Origin: Hydractinia symbiolongicarpus
Lineage: Eukaryota; Cnidaria; Hydrozoa; Anthoathecata; Hydractiniidae
Length of the DNA: 64,000 nt
NCBI RefSeq assembly: GCF_029227915.1
Contig: NC_079879.1
Coordinates: 12,400,001-12,464,000 of the forward strand
Direction: 5' to 3'
The notes below the pieces were generated by a model. It worked only from the letters and a program-made list of their open reading frames with translations, had not been told where the DNA came from and did no database searches. Every line of letters begins with the position of its first letter. Positions within the stretch are counted from its first letter, which is position 1. Position numbers and translations under genes: made by a program. Below are positions 11,176-22,320 of this stretch, piece after piece.

Positions 11176-13830
11176 CTCTTGTAAGCAAAAACGAAATCGG
11201 GATATCGTTACTCCCTTTCATGGGCCTTTTATTTAAGAAAAATGCAATAGAAAAATAAAAATTGTCTGACAAAAAAAGAGATGTTAGGTATATAATAAAG
11301 CATATATTCCATGCTCGTTTGTCGAATATTAGATTTATCCGCTCTTGGTAAGGCAGAGTGGATAAATCTTGATATTCAACGAGCGGTCCTGAAATATCTG
11401 CTCAATATCTAAGGCTCTGAGAGAAATTGAAACTAAAAATTTATCTATTTGACATTTGGTCCAATAGATAAATATTAAGACTTAGTAGAATCACTACGAT
11501 GCAGCATAGCAAAAAAAGGGTATTAAAAAAAGGCAGGGGCAGTTAAACAGACTCGTTCAATTCACCAAGAAGTTTTAAACCTCGTGGAATACACATTCTC
11601 TGCATTTATTAATTTCCCAACAGCAAACAGAGTTGATCAATTATGTTCATCACTTTAATTTTTATTCGTGCAATAATTGCGTATTAAATTTGATTTGTTT
11701 ATACCTTCGTGTAACCAAAATAAAGAATCAATAGATTGAAACTACAAAGTACTGTTATGTACTGTGCATGGCGTGTGTATGTTGCACGCATGTTATATAT
11801 ACTGCTTTGGATTGTCAGGAAGTGAAAAAAACGCTGCATCTATTCAAGATACACATTACTAAAACTTTTGGAGACTGTCACAAAACTGTTCAAGTAGCTA
11901 CAATTAATCTTCCTTGAAACATATTTAATCGCTTTATAATTAATGATAAGATGGAGACGTAATTGCTTAGCTTCATGATCCCACAAAAGGGAAAAAATCA
12001 TTTATCACACAGTCAGTCGTGATAACAACAGGTTTTATTCATCTTTCATGTCCTGTGTTAGGCAATATAATTATACATAATTTTATTTTTTTAGTATCAA
12101 CTTAGTTAATATAGTTCGTCTTATTTTTTTACCAATGGATGGATGTAAGCCAGAGTATTTTTCGAGTATGAACAGACAACAAGGAAAATATTGTTGCAAC
12201 GAATACAGCTACAAGAAGTAAGGCATTATAGTAACTTTGTGCGAAAGTTTCTACAGAGTAAACTTGCTTAACTGTAAGAATCACAATATTTTTTTATTTA
12301 TTAATAATTTATGGTGTTTGCTGAACATTAACTGCGCCATTCTCCATTTTCTTTAAAAAAAATTTAGATTTAAGGTGCCTTAATAGGTATCGATAGTGCG
12401 CATGAAAGAAATGTGTCGGTTTTAATTATTATTATTTGTTCTATTTTTGACTTGACCTTAAAAGAATTTAAAAAACGTTCTACCTAAAAAGTGGCCACTT
12501 TAAAGAGTTTAGAAAACCCAGATTCGCTTAAGTTTAGTTTGAAAGCAAAAAGTAAATGGATTATTGCTAATAATTCCCTTTGTGACGTACTTTTAATTTC
12601 CCAAATTTCTGTTGCAAATCTTTGATATTTTAATAAAAGCGTCATCCGTACTTAATAATGACGGTGATAGATGGAATTATTTTAATCTGCTCTCGTGTTT
12701 ATGGTCAAAGCCAGTCACGTGGTTTTAAGTTTTGAAATCGTCACATGTCAATCAATAAGGTTTTCTTCGGTTGAGCAAAGCGAACTAGAAAATATTTAAA
12801 AAGAATGCCTCGTTTCACGTAATAAAGGCCTGAATTAACAAGGGAATCAAACATCGAATTTTGATTTTAATAAAGTATACAAGTAGACATTATTTAATCT
12901 CGCATCAAGGTTAATCATAAAATTATGTTACAACAACACTGAGTTAACAAGTAACATCTGTCACATCTCATTTAACGCTTCTTTAAACATTAATTCATTT
13001 AACATAAAAAAACTATTACTTGGGTTTACGATTTTGTTGTTTGCGGTTCTTATCACTTGCAGATGTTACATTTGTCATTAGTTAAAAACAGGAAAACTAT
13101 AATTAACACAAAAGGATCTATTTAAACTATTTTTCTTAGGGCAGCGACTTAAATTCGCAAAGCTACCCACAAGGACTTTGAAAGGTATGTTTTCACTGTA
13201 GAATTCTTCTTTTTAAAATTTTTTAAGCCAGCTGAAAGTGGAAAATAATTTAAATGGAACCCTTGCTGTGTGCTGCGTATTATAAATCTTAAGAAGTCCG
13301 CTTTTTGTGCAATACTGCGGTTGAACATCAATAAATACTTCGCAAATTTTAAGGTGTGGCTTTATTGTGAAAGTGGAGCTAAGAGTGTGCTGTTAAATAA
13401 AAGTGAATGGTCCTATCTGTTTCGGTATTCTAAAAATGTTTGTACCTTTAATTTTGCAACAAGTTCTGTCAAAAAACAGTAAACATAAATTTATATGTCA
13501 TCGATGTGTGGCGTACATATTAAAAACATCGTGACGCAACAATCAATTTTATTTCGTCTTTTCCGTAGTTTCACAAAAGTTTAATTTAAAAATTTTCTTA
13601 TACAAAATTCATGGTTAATTAACTTTTATTGTTCCTTCAAAGCAGTTTCTTTGTTACAAATAACTACAGTCAAAGTTGCAGACAATCACTTTGCGTTGTC
13701 TATTTCATTGAAAAAGTTTTAATTATTCGCGCCTTTTCAAGGAAATTAACAGAAACAAGTTTTTAATAATAGAAGGAGAACAATAAATTTTAGAAAGATT
13801 TTGTAAGTGATTTTTTGTTTGTTCTAAACA
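11176..13830. other. Gene-poor AT-rich region
   Basis: I see no supportable gene. A short inverted motif lies near 11320-11385 (CGTTTGTCGAATATTAGATTTATCC against GGATAAATCTTGATATTCAACGAGC, interrupted here by a short centre), suggesting a small foldback. The rest is AT-rich DNA with only chance frames. Confidence 0.35.
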
Positions 13831-14082
13831 TAAATTTGAAATTTAGTTTGTAAATTTTGTTTCATCTTCAACCATTTATATTTTTTATAACAACAATAAA
13901 GCTGGATGTGTTTATTTTTTTTGCTGAAATTTATTATGTTTTTAAATGAAAAAAAATTTTTTTTCAGTTAAAAACATAATAAATTTCAGCAAAAAAAATA
14001 AACACATCCAGCTTTATTGTTGTTATAAAAAATATAAATGGTTGAAGATGAAACAAAATTTACAAACTAAATTTCAAATTTA
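13831..14082. repeat. 252-bp near-perfect palindrome
   Basis: Two 115-bp arms (13831-13945 and 13968-14082) are exact reverse complements. They surround a core that is itself the palindrome TGAAAAAAAATTTTTTTTCA (13947-13966). Only the pair 13946/13967 mismatches. Identity stops sharply at both outer borders (13830 and 14083 do not pair). There is no flanking direct repeat that I can see and no resemblance to the Helitron-like or other repeats of the window. The DNA or RNA could fold into a ~115-bp hairpin. Confidence 0.9.
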
Positions 14083-14340
14083 GCTTTTTAAAAGCTATTT
14101 GCAAGAGAAGACTCTTTCTTAACCTTAATCAGGTCGTAAAAAGGCGCAAATTATTGTTAAATATATGAATTTTACGAGAAAGCGGCGTAACAATACTTCC
14201 GATAAACTATAGGATAAAAAATAAAAAATGTGTAGTTTACACTACTTCCGTGCCTATAATTGTATATTTCCAGGGATCATGACTACCGCAGAGTAATTTC
14301 ATAACAGGTGCGCGAAACAATTTTATAACAGGTGTGCGAA

Positions 14341-14620
14341 GTAATAACGTCGGCTCATTGTTCCACGGGTTAACGACTAGTCTCTTTAATAATAGCCGTA
14401 TTCCGTCTGTCTGTCTGTCTGCGAAAGCTGCGTCCTGTTACAGAAACACAAAGTGTGATATATCAAGGACGGACGACCCTGTGGATTTTTTCACGGGCTG
14501 GTCTATATTATAATTCGTATGTGTCTGTCTGTCAGGCATAATGGTAACCGCAGTAGCGAGAAACACGGAATGCGGTTCGTGGATTTATAAATCGGTAGTA
14601 TTAGGGTAAACATCGCTACA
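14341..14620 (+). mobile_element. Cluster of degraded Helitron-like repeat copies
   Basis: A 3' end (TTCCACGGGTTAACGACTAG, ending 14380) abuts a second copy beginning TCTCTTTAATAATAGCCG at 14381. That copy has a GTCTGTCTGTCTGTCTG body and the hairpin CCTGTGGATTTTTTCACGGG near 14478-14498. It is followed at 14502 by a third 5' end (TCTATATTATAATTCGTATG) that fades out by about 14600. This looks like nested or tandem insertion of the family found at 880, 1020 and 6245. Confidence 0.5.
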
Positions 14621-15419
14621 AAATATGCATAGTTTTCATGTGGCCTGTTTGAGGAGCTTAAGATCACTATAGTAACAAAAAAACCTTCCATGAATATTTT
14701 ATTTTATTAGAATTTACGCTTTGAATAAATAAATCAAAAACATTTGCCGGTTCGTGGTCCTATCACTTTTAATTAACAAAAAAGAAATCTGTGAGAAATA
14801 AAAAGATAAAGAACTTACCGGTAACAATTTTAATGCTTGTTCATTAATAAATTATAAATGGTTACCGTGTCTGTCTAACAAACATCGTAGTCAAGCACCT
14901 AAGAACACAGGTTCAGAAGTTCACAAAGATTTTTAGGTTTCACATTTTATTTGGAAATGTTACGTTAAAAAGAGTGTTTGCTTTGATAAAAAAAAATATT
15001 TTTTAATAATTCTTTTAAAAATTAGTCGGCACAAAATTGACAGTAAAATATATTGGCCAAGAGTAACTAAATTCTATACAGGTGGCTAACATCCGACCTA
15101 CGTTTTAACCGTAGTGTAATCTTTGTTTACTATCTTTTGTCATTATACTCAATCCCTGGCAACTTCTATTCTTCTTCTTGTTACTGTTTACTTGTGCACT
15201 TGTGAACTATAGAATGACAGTATAATTCTTGTTTATGTCGGCGTTCCTTAATTTAAAGTAGTTTGACAAAAGATTAGGAGTAATTTATAGCACTCGGTTT
15301 TTTCTCTTTTTTGAGACATTCGGGTGGAGCGTCTTAGCTAATAATAATTTTAATATTATATCTATATATTCATCATCCTGTCTACTTTAGAAAGAAACTA
15401 AATTCAGCAAAAATTGAAG

Positions 15420-16808
15420 ATGACTGCAGAAACATCAATAAGCAGTGGGAAGGATATCAAAAGATGGGAAAAGAAAAGACAACGTACATTCATTGCCTTT
15501 ATTTTTCAAGCTATTGGTCTGGGAATGGAATATTCATTGACATTCATTACCTTATGGTTATATCTTGAAGACACACTCAAAGCTTCTCATCTCAAACTAT
15601 TCTATAGTTTAATATCTGCAGCGTACCTGACGGCTCAAGTTGTATCATCAATTGTAATTGGCCAGATCGTGGATAAACATAGAAATGTATCTTCTATGTT
15701 TCTCTTTGGGAACACTTTGATTGTAATCGGAAATGTAATTTATACTATACCATACTCCCCGTGGAATTTATTTGCCGGTCGATTAATTTCAGGGGGAGGA
15801 GGATGTCTCCGGTCTATCATGACAAGCGAATTAGCCAGATCATACCCTGCTGATAAACTATCGTCAAAGTTTTCCATAATGGGGATGGCATTTGGACTTG
15901 GGTTTATTTTAGGTCCAGGTATCAATTTTGCTTTTCTTAAAGCAGATTTCTTCATTGGGCAATTGCATATTAGTTACACAAATGCCCCCGGTTGTTACTT
16001 GGCTATAATATTCATATTGATTCAAGTTCTAGCAACGTGTTTAGTAAGTGACCTATCGAAAGAATATGATTTAAAAGATCAAGAAACAATTGGTGAAAAG
16101 ATTGTACAATATGCAGCAGTAGCTAACTCAGACGATGAAAATAATGAATTCTTACCACCAAATGAACATCAAGACAGAAACAGAAGTGGTATTCGTGTAT
16201 TCAATCAACTTTTAAAGCATACAGATACGCTAATAATTCTTTTATTCTCCTTCATGTTCATGTATTGCATGGTTTCATTTGATCTCTGGCAACCATTGGC
16301 AGTTGTAAAACTGATGCATTGGGGAGTGCTTGAAATCAACATCATCATATTTGGATACGGTCTAGCTTCAGTAACTGTATTACTTATAATAGCATATCGA
16401 CCGTTAAGTGATCATTCGATTGTATATTTCAGTTGGGTTTGCACTTTATCCATAACATTGATTCAACTGATGTACATTGTGTTTACAGTGTACAACACTA
16501 ACTATATTCTAAATGTTGTGCTATGGACATTTTACGGAATACTTTTCGCAATCATTGTCGTTATGGAGGAAGTGTTTCTAATTGGTGTTATGGCAAAGAT
16601 GACTAGTTCTCGCGAGCAAGCCTTTACCGAAAGTATAAGATTGGCATTTTCGCGGTCAGGAGCATTAATAGCGTTATTGACAGCTGCCATCTCTTTCACA
16701 CAACTAGAGTATGTGTGTACCTGTCTAGCTGTTTTGTCATTTTTCGGATTTTTAGTTTTGGTGTGGAGACGAAAGCCGCTGCAAAATCCTTTTATTATCA
16801 TAACATAA
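15420..16808 (+). CDS. MFS transporter, MFSD8/CLN7-like (copy 2)
   Basis: A 462-residue single-exon paralogue of the transporter at 6746, with the same layout: a charged N-terminus, then about 12 membrane segments. Motif A is GQIVDKHRNVSS, a TM5 GFILGPG follows, and a hydrophilic central loop near residues 225-258 contains NSDDENN. The C-terminus (VWRRKPLQNP) is almost identical to copy 1 (VWRRKSLQNP). Differences concentrate in the central loop and N-terminus, as expected for a functional duplicate. The start is the ATG at 15420, in the same context as copy 1, with an acceptor-like TCTACTTTAG 29 bp upstream suggesting a spliced 5' leader. Both copies are free of stops and frameshifts, so both look active. 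Substrate is unknown. Confidence 0.8.
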   Translation: MTAETSISSGKDIKRWEKKRQRTFIAFIFQAIGLGMEYSLTFITLWLYLEDTLKASHLKLFYSLISAAYLTAQVVSSIVIGQIVDKHRNVSSMFLFGNTLIVIGNVIYTIPYSPWNLFAGRLISGGGGCLRSIMTSELARSYPADKLSSKFSIMGMAFGLGFILGPGINFAFLKADFFIGQLHISYTNAPGCYLAIIFILIQVLATCLVSDLSKEYDLKDQETIGEKIVQYAAVANSDDENNEFLPPNEHQDRNRSGIRVFNQLLKHTDTLIILLFSFMFMYCMVSFDLWQPLAVVKLMHWGVLEINIIIFGYGLASVTVLLIIAYRPLSDHSIVYFSWVCTLSITLIQLMYIVFTVYNTNYILNVVLWTFYGILFAIIVVMEEVFLIGVMAKMTSSREQAFTESIRLAFSRSGALIALLTAAISFTQLEYVCTCLAVLSFFGFLVLVWRRKPLQNPFIIIT

Positions 16809-19014
16809 AGTAATACCAGATTTTCTTTTAAAATTCGAAAGATTTAAAAATATATATAAAGTTAATTCCATATTAATTTAGAGTAGAGTTTATTGTCGGT
16901 TACAGGCAGAAGCTAAAACATTTTTTATTTTTATTTTATTGATATGGTGATGATATTCGTCGTGTTATTTTGGTGTTTTTTTTAGTCCTTTTTCATTTGT
17001 TTTTAATTTTGCGCTACGGTCATTGAAACTACTAACTGCAAACTATGAAACTATTATTAAAAGAGTTGCTACTGTGTTGAATTTAAATAAGTGTTGGATC
17101 ATCCAACAAGTTTTAACTCCTAGACTATGGGCTTATCTTGGAGAGATAAAAAGTGTTAAAGAGATAAAATGGAGCGCTTAATGATCGAATTACGGAGTGT
17201 AGATACGTGTAAACCAACGTAGCAGTCTGTATAAAAGTAAATATTTCTAAGTTTTATTATGTAAATACTCGACAGTTGTCAAAAAAGGAATGATTTCTGT
17301 TTATTCAATATTTCTAACTGACGTTATTACAAACATTTTCATTTAAATATTAATGATCATATTAAATGTAGAACTTTGCATGTAAAATATTTCAGGATCT
17401 CAATCTTTTTTACAGAGTAAACAATACGTATTTTAACTACTTAAAGAACACAAACTTTCGCAGATGCACACTTTAACGAGGTAAAACAATCGCGAAATTT
17501 TTGGAATTTACTTTTTCGAATAAAGACTTGTAAATAAGTTTACAGTTAAAAATCTAAAAAAACATTAAAATATGATTTCAATAAGACTTTTCAAAATTTG
17601 ATAAAAAATATTGTCGCAAAAATACCAGATGGCGAAGCTATGTCTGGAAACCAGATAAGATTTCGTAGCTTTCGCACACGCGTAACTACGTTCAGTTTGC
17701 GTTTGGACTAAATAATATAATAATATCGAGCTGTACCTCAAATTTGACTTCTACAACAAACCTGAAAAGCGCTCGTCTACTTTACGGTTGCATTTTGATC
17801 GTCATTCTAACAGATTGAAGTGGATTTATAACTGTAAAGAAAGTTATAGGACAAAAATTTTGAAACAGTGCACCCGTTGTGTTCAAACTATACAAATGAT
17901 GCTTTTTACCGCTGTTTTATTCTGTTTTTAAGCCATTCCTTATATTTTTTTTATTTTATTTTAATGACTGACTAATATCAGGTTACATTTGTTCCTCTTT
18001 CCTTTCTGTTAAAACACCCACTGATGGTAGGAATAGAATATATTCATGAAAAACGTTCTGCAATTTTAAAGATGAAAAACAATCTCAGAAGATAAAAACG
18101 CAACGAAAAACGCATAATTGGAGATGGGGACAAATAATTACTATGTTTTTGTTCTTAAAAGTAACAATAGCCACCGAACAGCAACCCCTTCTGCATTAAT
18201 ACTTTTTATCAATCTTTTAACTAACGCTGGATCGTTTTGTAAGTGGGGAAATAAACTTAATTTTCATAATTCAACAAACTCAAGTGTTTTCTTTATTTTT
18301 GCTATAGTTCTTAATATATTTTTTTAAAGTTCTGCTTCGTGGTTAAGCACTCGTCTCACTCTCGGCAGCGAAATCGGCGCAACAGTTGGCTTACAAAAAA
18401 CAATACCCTTGTTAACAAAAAGGTACAGAATATGATGATGTACTGTCTGCTCTGATAAACTACAGGCTCTGGGCTAGTAAAATTTTTCTATATAAGAATT
18501 CGTGTACTGCATAATGTTCCTGTTGTTGTTGTCAGTTCAATCTAAACAATGCAATCACAAAATATAAAAAGTTTTGTTTCCTTCTTATTGGGACGTGAGA
18601 ATTTAGTACAGAGCGTGTTTCATTCGTGCTACATATACGTACAGAATACATTTACTGAAGTTATGCACTAGCTAGCTTTAGCTACCTACTGTACTGCATA
18701 CTCATGAAATTGTCAGAATCTCGCTACCTAGCTATAGCTAGCTACAATATCTCTATATGCTTTTCCCTTCCTTTTTCTTTACTCAGGTCTAGCAGATTTT
18801 TCATGCTGTCATATTCCTGCCTACCTTAAATGCTTACGGTAACCAATGTTATGATTAGTTGGTTAAAGAAAAAGCACAGGCATGACAGTCAGTATTGACA
18901 TTTTAAGTCACTGGTAGTTAAGCTGTAACTGTTAGCTCTGTGTTAAGTTCACATGCTTAAATGTAGTTAAATACTCATGAAAATAACATTTGGCACTAGC
19001 TTGACAGTACCAAA
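16809..19014. other. Gene-poor AT-rich region
   Basis: The 3' flank of the second transporter followed by DNA with only chance frames. Runs of GCTAGCTAG/TAGCTA simple sequence occur near 18665-18750. I see no exon chain or RNA gene. Confidence 0.35.
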
Positions 19015-19437
19015 TATTAACCCTATAATAACTGTTTATGAGGGCAATAACGGAGAATATTGACCGACGTTGAAGTATTGCCCGAGCCTGTGAGGGCACT
19101 ACGCGACAGAGGTCAATATTCGAAAGTATTGCCCGAAATAAACAGTTATTATATGGATTATTATCCGGGTACTGCATTTTACGAAAAAAAAAGTATATAA
19201 ACATAGCAAGTTTTTATTGTAGCTACAAATAAGAATTCTTTAAAAGATAAAAGGAAGTTCACTTTTGTTTTGAGTTTTAATTACATTTAATGCCACCATA
19301 TTTAATCTTTAAACACGGTTGCTATGGTAGCGGGCAATACCGTGGAATATTGCCCGCTATGACGTAAGATCTAACCAATCACATTGCGCGTTTTATGAAA
19401 ATACCGATGCCGCCCGTTTACCCGGGTAATAAAACTG
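19015..19437 (-). repeat. ~0.5 kb interspersed repeat, copy 2 (inverted)
   Basis: This is the reverse-complement counterpart of the repeat at 10600-11101. Read on the minus strand it runs from TTATTACCCGGGTAA through CGCAATGTGATTGGTTAGA and GCGGGCAATATTCCACGG to CCCGGATAATAATCCATATAA and ends near TATTATAGGGTTAAT. Part of it stays open in one frame in both copies (MQYPDNNPYN...), but that frame lies within fold-back sequence and I do not treat it as a gene. Confidence 0.55.
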
Positions 19438-19724
19438 GGTATTGACAGAATGAGTACCTATGGTAAATTTTGTCCGTCTAACCCTTTTGAAATAACAAAT
19501 TTTTACATCGGTTAAATGTTTGTTTGTGGGGCTAATGTATTCAAGTTCTACTTTTTGAAACATTTTGGGGCCATGTATACACCTCAACAACTTTGAATAT
19601 CATGTCAGGACACAATGTATTGTCACAAAAGGTTGGCATGAATGTTTGTTATCACAATGGAGAAAAATTTGGATAAGAAAAAAAATTGGATGACGTCAAT
19701 CAATCAAGAAACAGGCTTGAAAGG

Positions 19725-20150
19725 TGAAAAATCCATAGTCACGCGTCTGGAAAAACTAAAGATGAGAGTCCACTTACACGAGCTGTCACGTCTACCTACT
19801 TGCTCTATTTATGTAATATGCTGTCGTGTAACAGAGATGTCTGGCTGTAAATTTTGTTAATGTTTGCTGTATTTTTTGACATCATGATAGCTTTTGTTAA
19901 TTAACCTGATAAACAAAAGATCATAGTGACGCGTCTGGGAAAACTGAAGATTAGAGTCTATTTCCACCAGCTGGGAGTTCCAGCAACTTCCTCCGATTGT
20001 GTAATATGTGTTTTGTTTAAGAACAATAGGTCCGGTCGTTAATTTCGTCAATGTTTGCGGAATTTTTTAAAATTATAATTTTTTTTGTTTATTACTCTGA
20101 TTTATAAAAAGAGATCACAGTCACGCGAAACTAAATATTACAGTCATTGT
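19725..20150 (+). repeat. ~190-bp repeat in tandem, two units plus a partial
   Basis: Units start near 19728 and 19920, with a partial third near 20110. Each begins with a CATAGTSACGCGTCTGG block, followed by AAAACTRAAGATNAGAGTC, CCAGCTG or GAGCTGTC, TGTAATATG and a 3' part with TTTGTTAATTA. Related units recur at 24485-24790 and, more decayed, near 37780-37900 and 45560-45790. Function unknown. Confidence 0.5.
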
Positions 20151-21453
20151 TTTATGATTATGAATACTTTCTCTTACTGTGTACATCCAGCGATTGCAAT
20201 AGATGTCAACGTAAAGAACCAAAAAGTAAAAAATAAGTATTAAGTTGATCCTTTCGTTTTCCGTTCAACTTTTTGGAAATAATTTTTTTGTCTGTAAAGC
20301 GTTCAACTTATTTCTGAGATGTCGATGGTTTTATTCCTACATTAGGCTGTTGTCTTGTTAAACAAGATTTCACATAAATTTCTGTAGCGAAAATAGAAGC
20401 TTTAACACTCTAGAAGCGTTTATGTCTCTTCTGGAAACAATTGACAGGGTTAGTCTTTAAAATTATGTAGGCTAACCACATAAAATATAAACCACAACTA
20501 TCCTTTGAACCCTGATTTAGTAGCAAGGAAGATAATAACTAATTATAAAGTGCATTTGTGTTTTCAATTGCTATTTTGCCCTTTTAGGTTTAATTTGGCA
20601 CCATTTTTGAAATCTGTTTCACAACTAGCTTACACCCCAGAGAAAGCAAACTTCATTTTGAAAGCTCATTGAAACTGATAAATTAATATCCTCAATATTA
20701 ACATCATCAATACTGATTTTTCTCCTTGTTAGTATGCATTTAATATCGTTGGCATCTGTACCAATTCAAATTCCCGCAGTTATTAGTAGTTTTCACTGTT
20801 GCCTGTGAACCCAACACAATGTTTTACATCAGTTCTATTTATGCTGCTTTTATTTGTTAACGTATCTTAATACAGAAGTAAAAGATTTGCCAAGCTAAAG
20901 AATCCAGCGTCAGTGTGAAGGAATAACTAGCATGTTAAAGGTTAAATGACTAGAATCTTAAGTTGGAAAGATTTGGCGGTTATACTAATGGAGTCCAGGC
21001 TGAAAAAGTCAATGTTGTCGACGGTAATTGCAGTGCAAGTAAGGATAGAAAGCAAAAAAGCTTTTTCTTAGAAAAAGTATTAGCTCTGACGCTATATACT
21101 GCTTAAATAACAAGCCATTTATTCCAAACCGCTTGAATAAGATGCAAAGAATTACGTTCAAATATTCTTTCATAATACATAAAACTATAAATGTAATGAT
21201 AAAACTATATTTGATTGAATAACTATATAAAACCTTTTTACGCTAAAATTTTAAAATGCGATCAACGCGTTTAAAAAATAGGATATCTATAAAACTTATC
21301 CTATGTTCCTTGTCTGTCGGTTAAATCTGCTTTTGCATCTTGTTAATAAAATAAAAAATGTTGTGTTCATTAGTTAATGCTGTTGAACTGATCAATGTGT
21401 AATTTCAATTTGTTTCGTCATGTGAGACGCGCCATGCCAACAACAGATAAAAT
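20151..21453. other. Intergenic; downstream flank of the first peptide gene
   Basis: No gene is seen. The segment from about 21130 to 21453 is the 3' flank of the minus-strand peptide gene and holds a block containing GCGATCAACGCG (about 21258) and ACTATAAATRTAAT (about 21184) that recurs downstream of the other copies. Polyadenylation was not fixed. Confidence 0.4.
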
Positions 21454-22097
21454 CTACATAGGAGTAAACTGATAATTGTTTACGCATCTCTTTTTGTTAA
21501 ATATCTTGGAGCATGTCAAACGTTTCGAACACTCACAATCAGCATTGGTGTCGCAATGATGAAATATTTTTTTACAGTGACGTAGTGAAAACTTGACCCT
21601 TTGTTTCGTCAGTTTAATCTAAACAAACGCAATCATATAAATATTGGCACGTGATGATTTTGTACAGATGGGTGGGTGTCCTCAAGAAAATCGGATGGTA
21701 AGGTATGGATAGTAAGTCATTCAGCTACAATAATATTGAACAAATGACAAAGTTTGTCTCAACACTGGCTACATAAAATTTAAACGTATCAGTACCTACC
21801 AATACTTCTTCACGACGTTTTTCAATTTCTCTTTCTTGCGTAACTAATTCAGATAAGCTGTCTGATTTTTTGGTTGAAATAGCACTAATGATAATGAGGA
21901 AAATGCAGAATAATTCTTGTATCTAAAGGGCAAAAATTGCGTTAGTAGATCGAATCTGGAAATACACCTAACTTATTAGCAAAAAGCTACATACAAATCA
22001 ATATTCGAGTGAGACATTAGCCCACAGCCAATATTCTTTAATTCATACTGGCGTCTAATATCAGGATATGAGAATTAAGATTCACCGAACTTACCAT
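21454..22097 (-). CDS. Secreted six-cysteine (knottin-like) peptide, copy A
   Basis: Three-exon gene. The ATG (22095-22097) is the last codon of exon 1 and is followed directly by GTAAGT. Exon 2 (21800-21922, 41 codons) encodes a hydrophobic secretion signal followed by a charged pro-segment containing EKRREE. Exon 3 (21454-21618, stop TAG) encodes the Cys-rich part. All junctions are phase 0 and the product is about 96 residues. Six cysteines have spacing C-X6-C-X5-C-X1-C-X5-C-X8-C, with a DADC-like turn and a basic character, resembling inhibitor-cystine-knot peptides except that Cys3 and Cys4 are separated by one residue. The role could be venom, defence or signalling; none can be assigned. 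The dibasic site could be a convertase site. It has an earlier-branching signal exon, shared with copy B. Confidence 0.8.
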
Positions 22098-22175
22098 TTT
22101 TGCGTTTTAATGTTTTGTTTGAAAGGAATATTTCGTTTTGATGCACTTATTTTTTTAAAAAGTTAATACAGAAAA

Positions 22176-22320
22176 CGACCAGCGCCTTCAGCGTTCAGTC
22201 AATTACAGGTGAATTTTTGAAGTTTTAGTATTTTTAGGCCTTTTTTATTATTGTCACTACATCTATTCATTAAGGATACAATCAACATCAGGAAGCGTGG
22301 TATCGTCAATTAATGGAAAC
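22176..22320 (-). promoter_or_regulatory. Promoter block of peptide gene copy A
   Basis: Two blocks are shared with the other four genes. The upstream block (22266-22320 on the plus strand: TTCATTAAGGATACAATC then AACATCAGGAAGCGTGGTAT) is the distal one. A GACCAGCG block (22176-22183) probably marks the transcript start. Between them lies an AT-rich stretch with AAATAC/TAAAAC that could be a TATA-like element. The GGAAGYGTGGT core looks like adjoining ETS and RUNX sites; that reading is inference. Confidence 0.55.

Noticed and set aside
15740-15955. Minus-strand frames within the second transporter (also 16532-16801 and 7348-7665).
   Set aside because: Antisense shadows of the transporter coding sequence.
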